The notes under the pieces were generated by a model. That model was not told the DNA's origin and made no database searches. It saw only the letters and a list, made by a program, of their open reading frames with translations. From NCBI RefSeq assembly GCF_003428335.1, contig NZ_CP031704.1, positions 372,001-436,000 of the forward strand: a stretch of 64,000 nt of DNA, read 5' to 3'. Shown piece after piece: positions 17,499 through 26,386 of this stretch (positions are counted from its first letter, which is position 1; each line of letters begins with the position of its first letter). A program made the position numbers and the translations under genes. This DNA is from Solimonas sp. K1W22B-7. GTDB lineage: Bacteria; Pseudomonadota; Gammaproteobacteria; Nevskiales; Nevskiaceae.

Positions 17499-20057
17499 AT
17501 GGACAGATTCGCGCTGGCGGCGCATGGATCCCCGCCAGTCACTGTTCGCGCATTTTTGCCCGGATGGTCTGCAAGGGGGCTATTTGTGGCGTTCACCATT
17601 TCCCTCAACTTCGTGCATGTTTGCACTGCTTCTGCGGGTCAGCCACACGTGGTGGAGGGAACGGCCGCCTCGGAAGCCCAAGCTGAAGATCAAGAGCCAT
17701 CGGCTCGGTCCACTCCCACTGGGTCTCCAGGGACGGCTGACGTGCCGGGGAGCGGGTCTGGCGACGCGGAGTCTGAAGACGGACGCGATTCAAGCGAGCT
17801 GCAAAAGGCCCGGGAATCGCAGGTAGAGAGTACAGAGGCCATCACACTCCCGCCGGTCATCGTGACCGCGCGGCGCTACGAAGAAAGCGCACAGGATGTT
17901 CCGATTGCGATCAGCCCCTTTAGCTCAAGCGATCTTCGGGAGAGGAACATTTCAAACGCAGAAGATCTGGCGATGTTCGTGCCTTCGCTTGTGATAAACA
18001 ACAACGCCGGTCAGGGCTCCGCTTTTGTAATCCGCGGCCAAGGGTCATCAATGGGGGCGGGTCCAGGGGTTGCCACCTATTTTTCCGAGGTGCCGCTCAT
18101 CAATGGACAAAACGCAGCCGGGTCATTCGATCACGGTGGCTTCGGCGCCGGGGAATTCTTTGATGCCAAAAGTGTCGAGGTGTTGAGAGGGCCACAAGGG
18201 ACCTTATTCGGGCGCAACACAACAGGCGGAGCGGTCCTGTTTTCTCCGCAGATGCCATCGGACAGATTGGGGGGATACGGCCAACTGACGCTTGGGAACT
18301 TCAACGCGCGTGGATTTGAGGCTGCCATCAGCATCCCCATCGCGGGCGACAAACTCGCAGTCAGAGTCTCAACCAATCTGGGTTATCGGGATGGATATAC
18401 CAAGGATGTCGGGCCTTACTTTGCAGGGCGGGACTATGACGACCGGAACAGCCAAAGTTACCGCATGTCGATTCTCTATCGTCCCATTCCCGCGTTCGAG
18501 AACTCCCTGATCGCAACCCTCTCGCGCGTCAATCAACATGGGAAGGGCCACAGCCTGTATGACGTGAAGCCTGGCAGCCTGGCATCGAACGCGTTTCCCG
18601 ACATATACACCTTTCTCGCGGAGCAGCGGGCACGAGGCCCGCGCTACACCGCCTATTCGTCATTACCAGTCGATCGGCAGTTGGACTACGGCTTTTTCGA
18701 TATCGCACGATGGGAGGTGACGGACTCACTCACGCTGAAGAATATTGCAGCCTACCAGGTCGAGAAAGATACCACCGGCATTTTTGACTTTGATAACACC
18801 AGCTTTCCGATCCAGGACGTAACGGCTCCGCGCAAATGGGCAGGAGCCGGGGCGCAGTTCAACGAGGAGTTGCAACTGGCTGGCACATCATTCGAGAAAA
18901 GCCTGAAGTGGGTTGTTGGGGGCTACATGCAGTACAACAGGCCTCTTGGGACGCCAGGATTCAATGTTGCACTGCCTGTTCCGAGTTCCGGTGGCGCCTA
19001 TACCCCCATTGCTGTAGTTGTCGAGGGAAGTAGCACAAACCGAAGCTATGCCGTGTATGGTCAAGGCACCTACAGGTTCTCTCAGAGGGAGCTGTGGCTT
19101 GATGGCTTCAACCTGACAGCCGGGTTTCGGTATACATGGGACAAGGCTTCGCAGAACAGCAATATCTACATACCAACGTTTGGCAATGCATGCGTTGTCA
19201 CGTCGGGCATGGTGCCGGACTGCGTGGTGTCTCCTGCTGCGACATTCCACGCCCCCACATGGCATGTCGGGTTGGACTACGCCTTCGGCGCTCAGGCTAT
19301 TGCGTACATCGTCAGCCGTCGCGGATACAAGAGCGGGGGATTCAATGTCCAGACACCGTTGCATGCGACGTTCAGTAAGTTCCAGCCTGAGCATGTAACA
19401 GATGTCGAGATCGGAGTTAAGTCAGAATGGGATTTCTTCAGCTACAAGACAAGAATCAATGTGGATGGGTTCATCGCGGACTACAAGGACATTCAACGAA
19501 CAGTAGCCGCTCAGATCAATGATCTCGTAGCACCGATCGTCGAAAATGCGGCATCCGCAACGATAAAGGGATTGGAGCTTGAGGGGGCTTTGGCGTTTGC
19601 TCCTGGCTCGCAGATTTTTCTGTCTGGCTCTTATGTCCTGGCCAAATACAACCGCTTTGAATCTCCTGTGCTCGGAGACTTGTCCGGGACCCCCTTTCCA
19701 TACGCAGCGAAAAACAAGGTCAGCATTGGCGGGAGCATTCGCCTGCCCCTGAAGCCAGACGTCGGTAACGTTGAGCTTTTCGCAAATTACTCGTACCAGT
19801 CATCGATGAAGGGAGATACTCCTCCCCCGCAAACCATCCCCGGATTCGGCTTGGTCAACCTGCGTGCCGAATGGAACGAGGTATTCAGATCGAAGGTCGA
19901 TCTCTCTCTGTTCGTGACCAACGCCACCGACAAGACGTATATCAACAAGATCCTGCAGACGTACGATGCGTTTGGAGTCACCGGAGCAACCTACGGTGAG
20001 CCGAGGATGTTTGGCTGCCAGCTTCGCTATAGGTTCGGGACTGACAGCAGAACCTGA
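17499..20057 (+). CDS. TonB-dependent outer-membrane receptor
   Basis: 852 residues starting at ATG 17499 behind a strong AAAGGAGG site. A signal sequence (about 1-50, with a long N-region) is followed by about 65 acidic, Ser/Gly/Glu-rich residues. The TonB-box-like LPPVIVTARR is at about 116, then come the plug domain (VEVLRGPQGTLFGRNTTGG) and a beta-barrel ending in an aromatic/Arg-type terminal strand. The type is that of the FecA/CirA-like receptors used for siderophores or complex organic substrates. No FecR-interacting signalling domain is evident in the extension. The MFS transporter gene lies convergently seven bases downstream, and both may import the same compound. Substrate unknown. 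Confidence 0.9.
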   Translation: MDRFALAAHGSPPVTVRAFLPGWSARGLFVAFTISLNFVHVCTASAGQPHVVEGTAASEAQAEDQEPSARSTPTGSPGTADVPGSGSGDAESEDGRDSSELQKARESQVESTEAITLPPVIVTARRYEESAQDVPIAISPFSSSDLRERNISNAEDLAMFVPSLVINNNAGQGSAFVIRGQGSSMGAGPGVATYFSEVPLINGQNAAGSFDHGGFGAGEFFDAKSVEVLRGPQGTLFGRNTTGGAVLFSPQMPSDRLGGYGQLTLGNFNARGFEAAISIPIAGDKLAVRVSTNLGYRDGYTKDVGPYFAGRDYDDRNSQSYRMSILYRPIPAFENSLIATLSRVNQHGKGHSLYDVKPGSLASNAFPDIYTFLAEQRARGPRYTAYSSLPVDRQLDYGFFDIARWEVTDSLTLKNIAAYQVEKDTTGIFDFDNTSFPIQDVTAPRKWAGAGAQFNEELQLAGTSFEKSLKWVVGGYMQYNRPLGTPGFNVALPVPSSGGAYTPIAVVVEGSSTNRSYAVYGQGTYRFSQRELWLDGFNLTAGFRYTWDKASQNSNIYIPTFGNACVVTSGMVPDCVVSPAATFHAPTWHVGLDYAFGAQAIAYIVSRRGYKSGGFNVQTPLHATFSKFQPEHVTDVEIGVKSEWDFFSYKTRINVDGFIADYKDIQRTVAAQINDLVAPIVENAASATIKGLELEGALAFAPGSQIFLSGSYVLAKYNRFESPVLGDLSGTPFPYAAKNKVSIGGSIRLPLKPDVGNVELFANYSYQSSMKGDTPPPQTIPGFGLVNLRAEWNEVFRSKVDLSLFVTNATDKTYINKILQTYDAFGVTGATYGEPRMFGCQLRYRFGTDSRT

Positions 20058-20064
20058 ATTGAAA

Positions 20065-21456
20065 TCAGATCGATCGATCTGCACCAGAGAATGCACTTGG
20101 AGCAGTTTGTCCATGCTGCGCTGCTCGAGCCGCAAGATAGAAGCAGGGAATTGTGAGTACGAACGGGATCGTCCCTATCAAGGTCGCACTCGTAATGGGC
20201 TCCCTCACATTCGCGGAGATGAAAGCCTCTGCCAGGTAACCTACGAAAAGATTCCCCAGTGAATTCCCCAGTAGTGATGTGCAGAGAAGAGCGAAGGCGA
20301 TCATTGTTGATCGCACGTGAGAGGGTGTTACGCTCTGGATGAACGCGAACAGCGGAGCATATCCGACCGTGAGCAACATGCATTCAATGAACATGCACAC
20401 ATAGAACATCACGCCTGAAGGGTCCATGAATCGATAGATAAATCCAAACGGAGCACAGATGGCGAATACGATTGCGAGGAAGTAGAGATGTCCACCCCTA
20501 CGCTTCGCCTGCATGTAATCGCCGCCCATCCCACCGATTAACGAACCGGCAATGCCGCCCGCCAGGAACATCGCACCCACGATATTCTGAGCATGGGATT
20601 TGTCGAAGCCGCGCTCCTGAACCAGCCAAAGCTGTCCGAGGACTAGGGTTCCGCCGGCAAAAAGCGCCAGGACACCGCCAAGAATCGCAAGGCTTAGCGC
20701 TGGCGATCCGACCAGTACACGCCAGGTCTCTCGCAGAAGATTCGCAGTCGATTTCTTTGAGTCCGTGCTCAAGGCATGCCTCTTGGAGCGTTGGTCGGAA
20801 AACAACAGTATGGGTAGTGCAAGCAGGACGCCGAAAACTCCAATGGCGGAAAAACAGCTTCTCCACCCCATGGTTGCGCCGTAGGTTCCCGCAGCTATAT
20901 AGGCGGCGCTGACTCCGATGGGCAGACCGAGATTGAACAGGGCGATCGCCAATGCGCGTCGGTTCCTCGAGAAAAGATCCCCCAACAGTCCGAGTGCTGC
21001 AGGCGAAAGGGCGGATTCCCCAATCCCGCTCAGCGTGCGAGCAGCGAGCATCTGTGAAAAATTGGTAACCGCTCCTGTAGCCGCCATGATTACACTGCTG
21101 ACCAATGCACCCGCCGCAATAAGACGTGGTCGATTCAGGCGATCGGCCAAGGTCCCCATTGCGAGGCCGGACAGGGCGAAGAAGAAGGTGAAGGCGAATC
21201 CTGTAAGCAAACTGAACTGCACGAGGCTCAGGCGCAGGTCCGCGATAATGTCAATTGAAAACGCATGCATCAGGCAGCGATTGGCGATACTCAGAGAGTT
21301 GAGCAGCACCAACAAGAGAAGGACCCCCCAACTCCAAGTCGCAGCGCGGAGGACGCCAGGTCCGCCGCCTTCTTTGGCTTCGTGGCTTTGGTCGCTGGGT
21401 CCCCCAAATTCAGGCGCCTCTTGTTGCGAATTGTCCTGCACGGATTCAACCTTCAC
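20065..21456 (-). CDS. MFS transporter (spinster-like)
   Basis: 463 residues from a GTG; 12 predicted membrane helices and the MFS loop motif GTLADRLNRPRL between helices 2 and 3. The sequence style (SLSIANRCLM and FSRNRRALAIALFN) resembles the spinster/Spns-like MFS branch common in sphingomonads and gammaproteobacteria beside TonB receptors. It is convergent with the TonB receptor. Direction of transport and substrate are not determined. The hydrophilic N-terminal 35 residues suggest the start may lie a little further downstream, although no better one is obvious. Confidence 0.85.
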   Translation of the reverse strand: MKVESVQDNSQQEAPEFGGPSDQSHEAKEGGGPGVLRAATWSWGVLLLLVLLNSLSIANRCLMHAFSIDIIADLRLSLVQFSLLTGFAFTFFFALSGLAMGTLADRLNRPRLIAAGALVSSVIMAATGAVTNFSQMLAARTLSGIGESALSPAALGLLGDLFSRNRRALAIALFNLGLPIGVSAAYIAAGTYGATMGWRSCFSAIGVFGVLLALPILLFSDQRSKRHALSTDSKKSTANLLRETWRVLVGSPALSLAILGGVLALFAGGTLVLGQLWLVQERGFDKSHAQNIVGAMFLAGGIAGSLIGGMGGDYMQAKRRGGHLYFLAIVFAICAPFGFIYRFMDPSGVMFYVCMFIECMLLTVGYAPLFAFIQSVTPSHVRSTMIAFALLCTSLLGNSLGNLFVGYLAEAFISANVREPITSATLIGTIPFVLTIPCFYLAARAAQHGQTAPSAFSGADRSI

Positions 21457-21682
21457 TCAGGGGTAACTTGGCACCTATGAGATTAAGCTACTTCTGGGAG
21501 TGCTGTGGATAACCCGGCCATTGGTAGCGCTTGGGGACTTGCTCGGTGACAGGGGGCAGGATTGGGGGCGCTCAAAACAGGATACTCGCCCTGTATAGAA
21601 GCGCACGAACGTACTACCCCACTCCCGCAACAACGGCCACCCTATGTTGCTCACGCGCCCCATTGGTCTTGCGGAGATCACC

Positions 21683-22165
21683 ATGTACGACACGAGAATC
21701 GATCTTTCAATATCCATCCGCGAAAAGATTATTCCCTTGCTGCAGGATCGACTCGCTGATGCTGTTGATCTATTTACCCAGGTCAAACATGCTCACTGGA
21801 ACGTCAAGGGTCCCCACTTCATTGCACTCCATGAACTCTTCGACAAACTCGCCGAGGTCGTCGAGGAGCATGGCGACATGCTGGCGGAGCGGATTACCGC
21901 CTTAGGTGGGCGCGCCGACGGTACCGCCCGGCTGGTAGCCGCACGCTCCGCACTGGCGGATTTTCCGCTGGAGATCATCGATGGGCTCCACTATGTCGCT
22001 GCGGTCGCCGACAGATTGGCTCTGTTTGGCAAGGCGGCACGCAATGCGATTGATCGTTCGAGTAATCTTGGCGATGCCAATACTGCCGATCTCTTCACTG
22101 AAATATCGCGTGAGATCGACAAGCAGCTGTGGTTCATCGATGCCCATCTTCAGGCGGAACGCTAA
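21683..22165 (+). CDS. dps: Dps-family ferritin-like DNA-protection protein
   Basis: 160 residues from ATG 21683 with GGAGAT upstream. KHAHWNVKGPHF and the following DKLAEVVEEHGDMLAER supply the inter-subunit ferroxidase ligands (His, Asp, Glu) typical of Dps. It should form a cytosolic dodecamer that oxidises and stores iron with peroxide. It stands alone between the MFS transporter and the convergent cupin gene. GC is closer to average here than in the receptor gene. Confidence 0.9.
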   Translation: MYDTRIDLSISIREKIIPLLQDRLADAVDLFTQVKHAHWNVKGPHFIALHELFDKLAEVVEEHGDMLAERITALGGRADGTARLVAARSALADFPLEIIDGLHYVAAVADRLALFGKAARNAIDRSSNLGDANTADLFTEISREIDKQLWFIDAHLQAER

Positions 22166-22193
22166 TGGGCATCGGCATGTTCTTGCCCGGACC

Positions 22194-22685
22194 TTACTTC
22201 TTGATTGAGGGGTCGTTTTTCGGATCTTCGTAGTGCGTTCCCGTCGGGCCGATGCCGGTGATATTCACAACGGCGGGCTCGCTGCCGGTTTGCGCGAAGT
22301 GGGGATCATCCCGCGGCTCGGTATAGAAGCTGCCCGCAGTCAGAACCTTCAGCGCCGAGCTATCGAAACGCTGGCCATAGCCGAATCTCCAGACTCCTGA
22401 GACGACCGTGACAGTCCGGCCATCCGGATGATGATGGGCCTGTATGGTTGTGCCAGCGGGCACTCTCAGTTGAATCGTGTAAAGCCCAGGTTGCGACGGG
22501 TTCCCGTGTAGAACTACGGTTCGTATGCCTGCCACGCCGGAACTACCCACTCCTGGCACTGCCTGGACCTTGCTGTCGATTTCGTCTGGAGTAAATCGGT
22601 CCCGGATCGGGCCGCCTTCCGCGGCGATGACCCCGCACATCAAGACAAGAACTACAACCGCAAATGCTTTCGTGATGGATTGCAT
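22194..22685 (-). CDS. secreted cupin-domain protein
   Basis: 163 residues using ATG 22685, which has GGAG six bases before it; ATG 22691 and GTG 22697 are in-frame alternatives. A signal peptide (about 1-26, ending VIAAEG) directs it to the periplasm. The cupin core has AHHHPDGRTVTVVSG, giving the His ligands and Glu-less metal site of small single-domain cupins. It follows the alpha/beta hydrolase gene by eleven bases and is probably co-transcribed. Enzymatic function unknown. Confidence 0.75.
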   Translation of the reverse strand: MQSITKAFAVVVLVLMCGVIAAEGGPIRDRFTPDEIDSKVQAVPGVGSSGVAGIRTVVLHGNPSQPGLYTIQLRVPAGTTIQAHHHPDGRTVTVVSGVWRFGYGQRFDSSALKVLTAGSFYTEPRDDPHFAQTGSEPAVVNITGIGPTGTHYEDPKNDPSIKK

Positions 22686-22696
22686 GGTCATCTCCA

Positions 22697-23653
22697 CTAC
22701 TTGTTGAGGAACTCAAGAAGCAGAGGAATGACCTGCGCCGGCGCTTCATCCATCAACCAGTGGCCACTTCCTTTGATGACGATGCCTTGCACGTTGCTAT
22801 CGACGAGCTTGCCCTGGTCGATCAGGAAGGTGCCGGAGGCCCTTTCTCCGGTGAGCACGAGCATCGGCATGTTCAGCTTGACCTTTGACAGTTCCGCGTT
22901 GTCCTTCGCGTCCTGCTCGAAAGCCCTGAAGTACTCGAATCCGGCGCGCATGCCGCCAGGCTGCGCATAGGCCTTCGCGTAGAACTGCCGGTCTGCCTCC
23001 GACACCGAGTGATTTCGGTCAGCCGCGAAATCGTTCCAGAAGTGCTCGAAGTAGATTCGCTCGCGACCTTTAACCAGCTTGAGCGGCACTTCACCATAGA
23101 AATGAAAGTGCCAGAGGTCACGCATCAGCCATACGTTCTTCCAGTCGCCCACGCCAGGCAGGAAAGCATCCATCAGCACAATGCGGTCGACGTCGTCTGG
23201 ATACTGCGCGGCGTAGGAGTAGGCGACCATCAGGCCGATGTCGTGTCCCACGATCTTCACCTGATGAAAACCCAGGGCCGCGGTCAGCGCGTGGATATCC
23301 TGCGCCATGTTCTTCTTTGTGTAGCCGGACTCAGGTTTTGAAGAGCCTCCCGCGCCGCGCAGATCCGGCGCGATGACCGTGTGGGTCTTCGCGAGTTCAG
23401 GGATGAGGGGGAGCCACATGCGGCTCGTCTGGGCGTAACCGTGCAGAAGAACAACAGCCGGACCACTGCCTGCGCGCAAGTAGTGCAACTGCACACCATT
23501 GACTGAGGCCTCAAGGCTCTGTGGGGCTGGCGATTTGCTTGCGGCATGCGCTGGAGCCTGGAACAGGCCCAATAGAAAAGCAGCGATGAACAGGTAGAGA
23601 AACTTGTGCTTGCAGGTGAGTCCCGCACCCAGGCGAAAAGCGTGAGGTTTCAT
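22697..23653 (-). CDS. exported epoxide hydrolase-like alpha/beta hydrolase
   Basis: 318 residues from ATG 23653. Residues 1-37 form a signal peptide ending APAHA, so the enzyme is likely periplasmic. HGYAQ at 71-75 is the oxyanion region, GHDIG with Asp138 is the nucleophile elbow, and GSGHW near the C-terminus carries the catalytic His. Close in type to the hydrolases at 12392 and 25353, sharing sequence such as GxRAGFEYxR. Asp nucleophile points to epoxide or haloalkane substrates. The cupin gene follows in the same operon. Confidence 0.82.
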   Translation of the reverse strand: MKPHAFRLGAGLTCKHKFLYLFIAAFLLGLFQAPAHAASKSPAPQSLEASVNGVQLHYLRAGSGPAVVLLHGYAQTSRMWLPLIPELAKTHTVIAPDLRGAGGSSKPESGYTKKNMAQDIHALTAALGFHQVKIVGHDIGLMVAYSYAAQYPDDVDRIVLMDAFLPGVGDWKNVWLMRDLWHFHFYGEVPLKLVKGRERIYFEHFWNDFAADRNHSVSEADRQFYAKAYAQPGGMRAGFEYFRAFEQDAKDNAELSKVKLNMPMLVLTGERASGTFLIDQGKLVDSNVQGIVIKGSGHWLMDEAPAQVIPLLLEFLNK

Positions 23654-23970
23654 TGTGCCGGCCTCGTTCAGGAGGAGAAGAGCCCACACTTTGTGTCTTC
23701 TGGTTGGGCGGGTGCTTGGACTCCGATGCTATCGGTGGTACGGCCGTGCTCGGATACAGCCATCTGCTCAACTTAAGAGGGGCATGCCTCCGTTAATAGT
23801 CAAATATTATCAGTTACTTAGCTGAAGCTCTCCGCGAAGCCATTGGCACGAGGACTGGCTACGCTCCGACGCCCGCGTCGAACCAATCAGAACATTTCAG
23901 GTTTTTCCAAGGACTCTTTCAGAACCAGGGAATAGCGTCATCCCCGCATCTACAACAACGGGGAAGCCAG
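23654..23970. other. divergent promoter region (hydrolase / AraC regulator)
   Basis: 317 bases without a gene between the minus-strand exported hydrolase and the plus-strand AraC regulator. An A/T-rich core at about 23793-23820 contains TTAATAGTCAAATATTAT and could provide promoter elements for one or both directions. The regulator probably controls the hydrolase from here, by analogy with other divergent pairs; no repeated operator was recognised. Confidence 0.4.
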
Positions 23971-24507
23971 ATGGACCCAAGTCTGAACATGACGCGCCCA
24001 GTCGAAGTCCCGATGCTCGATGCCGGCATGCACCGCCGGAGTACTGCTCAGAGCCGGGGACTCAGCCGGAGAGCACTCTCGAAAGTTTTTTCATACATCG
24101 GCGACCGGTTGGGAGAAAAGCTGACTCTTCAGGAGATTGCGAGCACTGCATGCGTGAGTCGCTTTCACTTCGCCCGGCTGTTTCGCCAAAGCACCGGCAG
24201 CAGTCCCATGGGCTATCTCCTCAGTGCCCGTATTGCGCGCGCCAAGGAACTGCTGGCAGAAGGCGATCTTTCGATTTGCGAAGTCGCAGCAGTGCTCGGC
24301 TTTTGCGATCAAAGTCATTTCTCACGAAATTTCCGGCGTCTGGTCGGAATGACCCCTAGGGATTACGCGCGTCTTCAGGCGGATTCTGAAATTTTTGATG
24401 GACGCGATGATTCAGAAACTCGACATGCAGGGGTCTTGGTACGTGATCGAATCGCACCATTGTCCCAATCCACGCAGCCTCATCCAATCGAGTGGCTTTG
24501 GCGATGA
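23971..24507 (+). CDS. short AraC-family regulator (DNA-binding domain only)
   Basis: 178 residues. Two helix-turn-helix motifs of the AraC/XylS type occupy about 35-140, with LTLQEIASTACVSRFHFARLF and a second one ending FGFCDQSHFSRNFR-like (GFCDQSHFSRNFRR). No ligand-binding domain is fused; the 30-residue N-terminus and 40-residue tail are low complexity. It is divergent from the exported hydrolase and precedes the SDR gene. A close paralogue is at 31378-31938, outside the low-GC region. Confidence 0.85.
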   Translation: MDPSLNMTRPVEVPMLDAGMHRRSTAQSRGLSRRALSKVFSYIGDRLGEKLTLQEIASTACVSRFHFARLFRQSTGSSPMGYLLSARIARAKELLAEGDLSICEVAAVLGFCDQSHFSRNFRRLVGMTPRDYARLQADSEIFDGRDDSETRHAGVLVRDRIAPLSQSTQPHPIEWLWR

Positions 24508-24563
24508 TCTTAACTAGCCAAGGTCGGCTCGATCGTTGAGGCGACATCAGCAGGAGCACCTAC

Positions 24564-25328
24564 GTGAATCGACTAACGGGAAAGGTGGCCATCATCACGG
24601 GGGCCAGCTCGGGCATTGGCCGCGCAACCGCCAGGTTGTTCGCGAAAGAGGGAGCAAAGGTCGTGATTGGAGCTCGTCGCAAGAGCGATCTCGACGATGT
24701 CGTCGGAGAAATCAGTGCCGACGGCGGTATCGCGCTAGCCCTGGCGGGTGACGTCAGATCAGAGAGCTACGCAAAGGCGTTGGTGGACTTGGCTATCGGC
24801 CGCTTCGGCAAGCTGAACATCGCGTTCAACAACGCGGGCACTGTAGGTGAAGGCGGCGACAGCACCCAGCTATCCGAGGCGAGCTGGATGGACGTACTCA
24901 ACACAAATTTGAGCAGTGCCTTCTTCGGCGCCAAGCACCAAATTCCCGAATTGCTCAAGAAAGCAGGTGGATCGCTCATCTTTACGTCGACTTTTGTCGG
25001 ATACACTTTCGCATTCCCAGGTAGTGCGGCATATGCGGCGAGCAAATCCGGCTTGATCGGACTTACGCAGGCACTGGCCTGCGAGTTCGGGCCGAAGGGT
25101 CTACGCGTCAACTCAGTGCTGCCTGGTGCCGTGGATACACCGATGTACCGCGGTTTGAACAATACGCCCGAATCCCAGGAATTCATTACTGGCTTGCATG
25201 CGTTGAAGCGAGTGGCGACGCCCGAGGAACTGGCCATGTCGGTTCTGTATCTGGCGAGCGACGAGGCTTCTTTTGTCACGGGATCGGCCATGCTGGTTGA
25301 CGGTGGTGCGTCCATCACCAGAAGTTGA
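24564..25328 (+). CDS. short-chain dehydrogenase/reductase
   Basis: 254 residues starting at GTG 24564 with AGGAG seven bases upstream. The Rossmann motif TGASSGIG is at 12-19, NNAG near 90, and the catalytic Ser142, Tyr157 and Lys161 are all present. This is a classical SDR of the FabG-like type using NAD(P)H, with a typical length. The exported hydrolase gene follows 24 bases downstream, so the two are likely one operon. Substrate is not predictable. Confidence 0.88.
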   Translation: MNRLTGKVAIITGASSGIGRATARLFAKEGAKVVIGARRKSDLDDVVGEISADGGIALALAGDVRSESYAKALVDLAIGRFGKLNIAFNNAGTVGEGGDSTQLSEASWMDVLNTNLSSAFFGAKHQIPELLKKAGGSLIFTSTFVGYTFAFPGSAAYAASKSGLIGLTQALACEFGPKGLRVNSVLPGAVDTPMYRGLNNTPESQEFITGLHALKRVATPEELAMSVLYLASDEASFVTGSAMLVDGGASITRS

Positions 25329-25352
25329 CCTCACTCCGAGAGAAGGACATCA

Positions 25353-26348
25353 ATGCCATACGTTCCCATTGTGCTCTTCCTGGTCGCGGCGATGGGCGGT
25401 GCCGCATTCGCTGCAGATCCAGCAGTCTCGTCACGACATATTGCGACCGGTACCGCCACCCCAATGCCATCAAGCCTTCAGCACCTTGCGGTCGAAGCAA
25501 ATGGGGTGAGATTGCACTACGTTGTGTCGGGCCAGGGCGAGCCGGTCATCCTGGTTCCCGGCTGGCCGGAGAGCTGGTTCGCGTGGAGGGCGATGATCCC
25601 GCAGCTTGTGCAGTCTGGCCGAAAGGTCTACGCCGTCGATCCTCGAGGATTCGGAGATAGCGAGAAAGCGGCCTCCGGCTACGACGCTGATACCATGGCG
25701 AATGACTTGCATGCCTTCATCAAGGCGGTGGGCATCGAGGGGCGCGTGGATGTCGTGGGTCACGACGTAGGGACTTGGATCAGCTACTTCCATGCCGCCA
25801 AGTTCCCGGGCGACGTTCGTCGCCTGGTATTGAGCGAAGCATCCATCCCCGGTGTGTCTCCGGCGTTCAGCGGGATTCCAAGCGAGGCTCAGAATATCAA
25901 GACATGGCATTTCGCATTCAACCGTCTTGATGGCTTGCCGGAGCTCTTGGTTCACGGCCGCGAACGTGAGTTCCTGACCTGGATGTTCACGAAAAAGTCC
26001 ATGCGCCCATGGACCATCGATGCGGAATCCCTGGATGAATACGTCCGCATCTCTTCCAGTCCCGGAGCTGCGCGCGCCGGGTTTGAGTACTATCGCGAGG
26101 CGTTTGGCGAGCAGAGCCTCGCCCAGGCCAAGGCATTGTCGTCGAACAAGCTTTCCATGCCGATCCTGGCGGTTGGCGGTGAGGGAGGGGTCGGCGAATC
26201 TCTGGCCAGAACGATTCAGGATGTAGCCACCAATGTTCGCGGCAATGTCTTGACGGGGTGTGGTCACTACATTCCTGAGGAATGCCCTGAGAGGTTCAGC
26301 GATGTGATCCTGCAGTTCTGGCGATCCTCGGAGTCGATCGAGCGCTAG
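25353..26348 (+). CDS. exported epoxide hydrolase-like alpha/beta hydrolase
   Basis: 331 residues from ATG 25353. A signal peptide (1-20, ending AFA) is followed by a hydrolase core with PGWPESW at 69-75, the nucleophile elbow GHDVG with Asp138, and GCGHYIPEE for the catalytic His. The HGWPE/Asp pattern is that of epoxide hydrolases. It is the last gene of the low-GC island and is convergent with the LpxR-like gene 38 bases away. With the SDR upstream it may form a small oxidation and hydrolysis module. Confidence 0.83.
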   Translation: MPYVPIVLFLVAAMGGAAFAADPAVSSRHIATGTATPMPSSLQHLAVEANGVRLHYVVSGQGEPVILVPGWPESWFAWRAMIPQLVQSGRKVYAVDPRGFGDSEKAASGYDADTMANDLHAFIKAVGIEGRVDVVGHDVGTWISYFHAAKFPGDVRRLVLSEASIPGVSPAFSGIPSEAQNIKTWHFAFNRLDGLPELLVHGREREFLTWMFTKKSMRPWTIDAESLDEYVRISSSPGAARAGFEYYREAFGEQSLAQAKALSSNKLSMPILAVGGEGGVGESLARTIQDVATNVRGNVLTGCGHYIPEECPERFSDVILQFWRSSESIER

Positions 26349-26386
26349 ATATCTGCGGCCACTTTGAAACGAACCGTCTTCGCCCC

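Noticed and set aside
22194-23653. Cupin and hydrolase as one frameshifted gene
   Set aside because: The cupin gene has its own ribosome site and signal peptide, and both proteins are full length.
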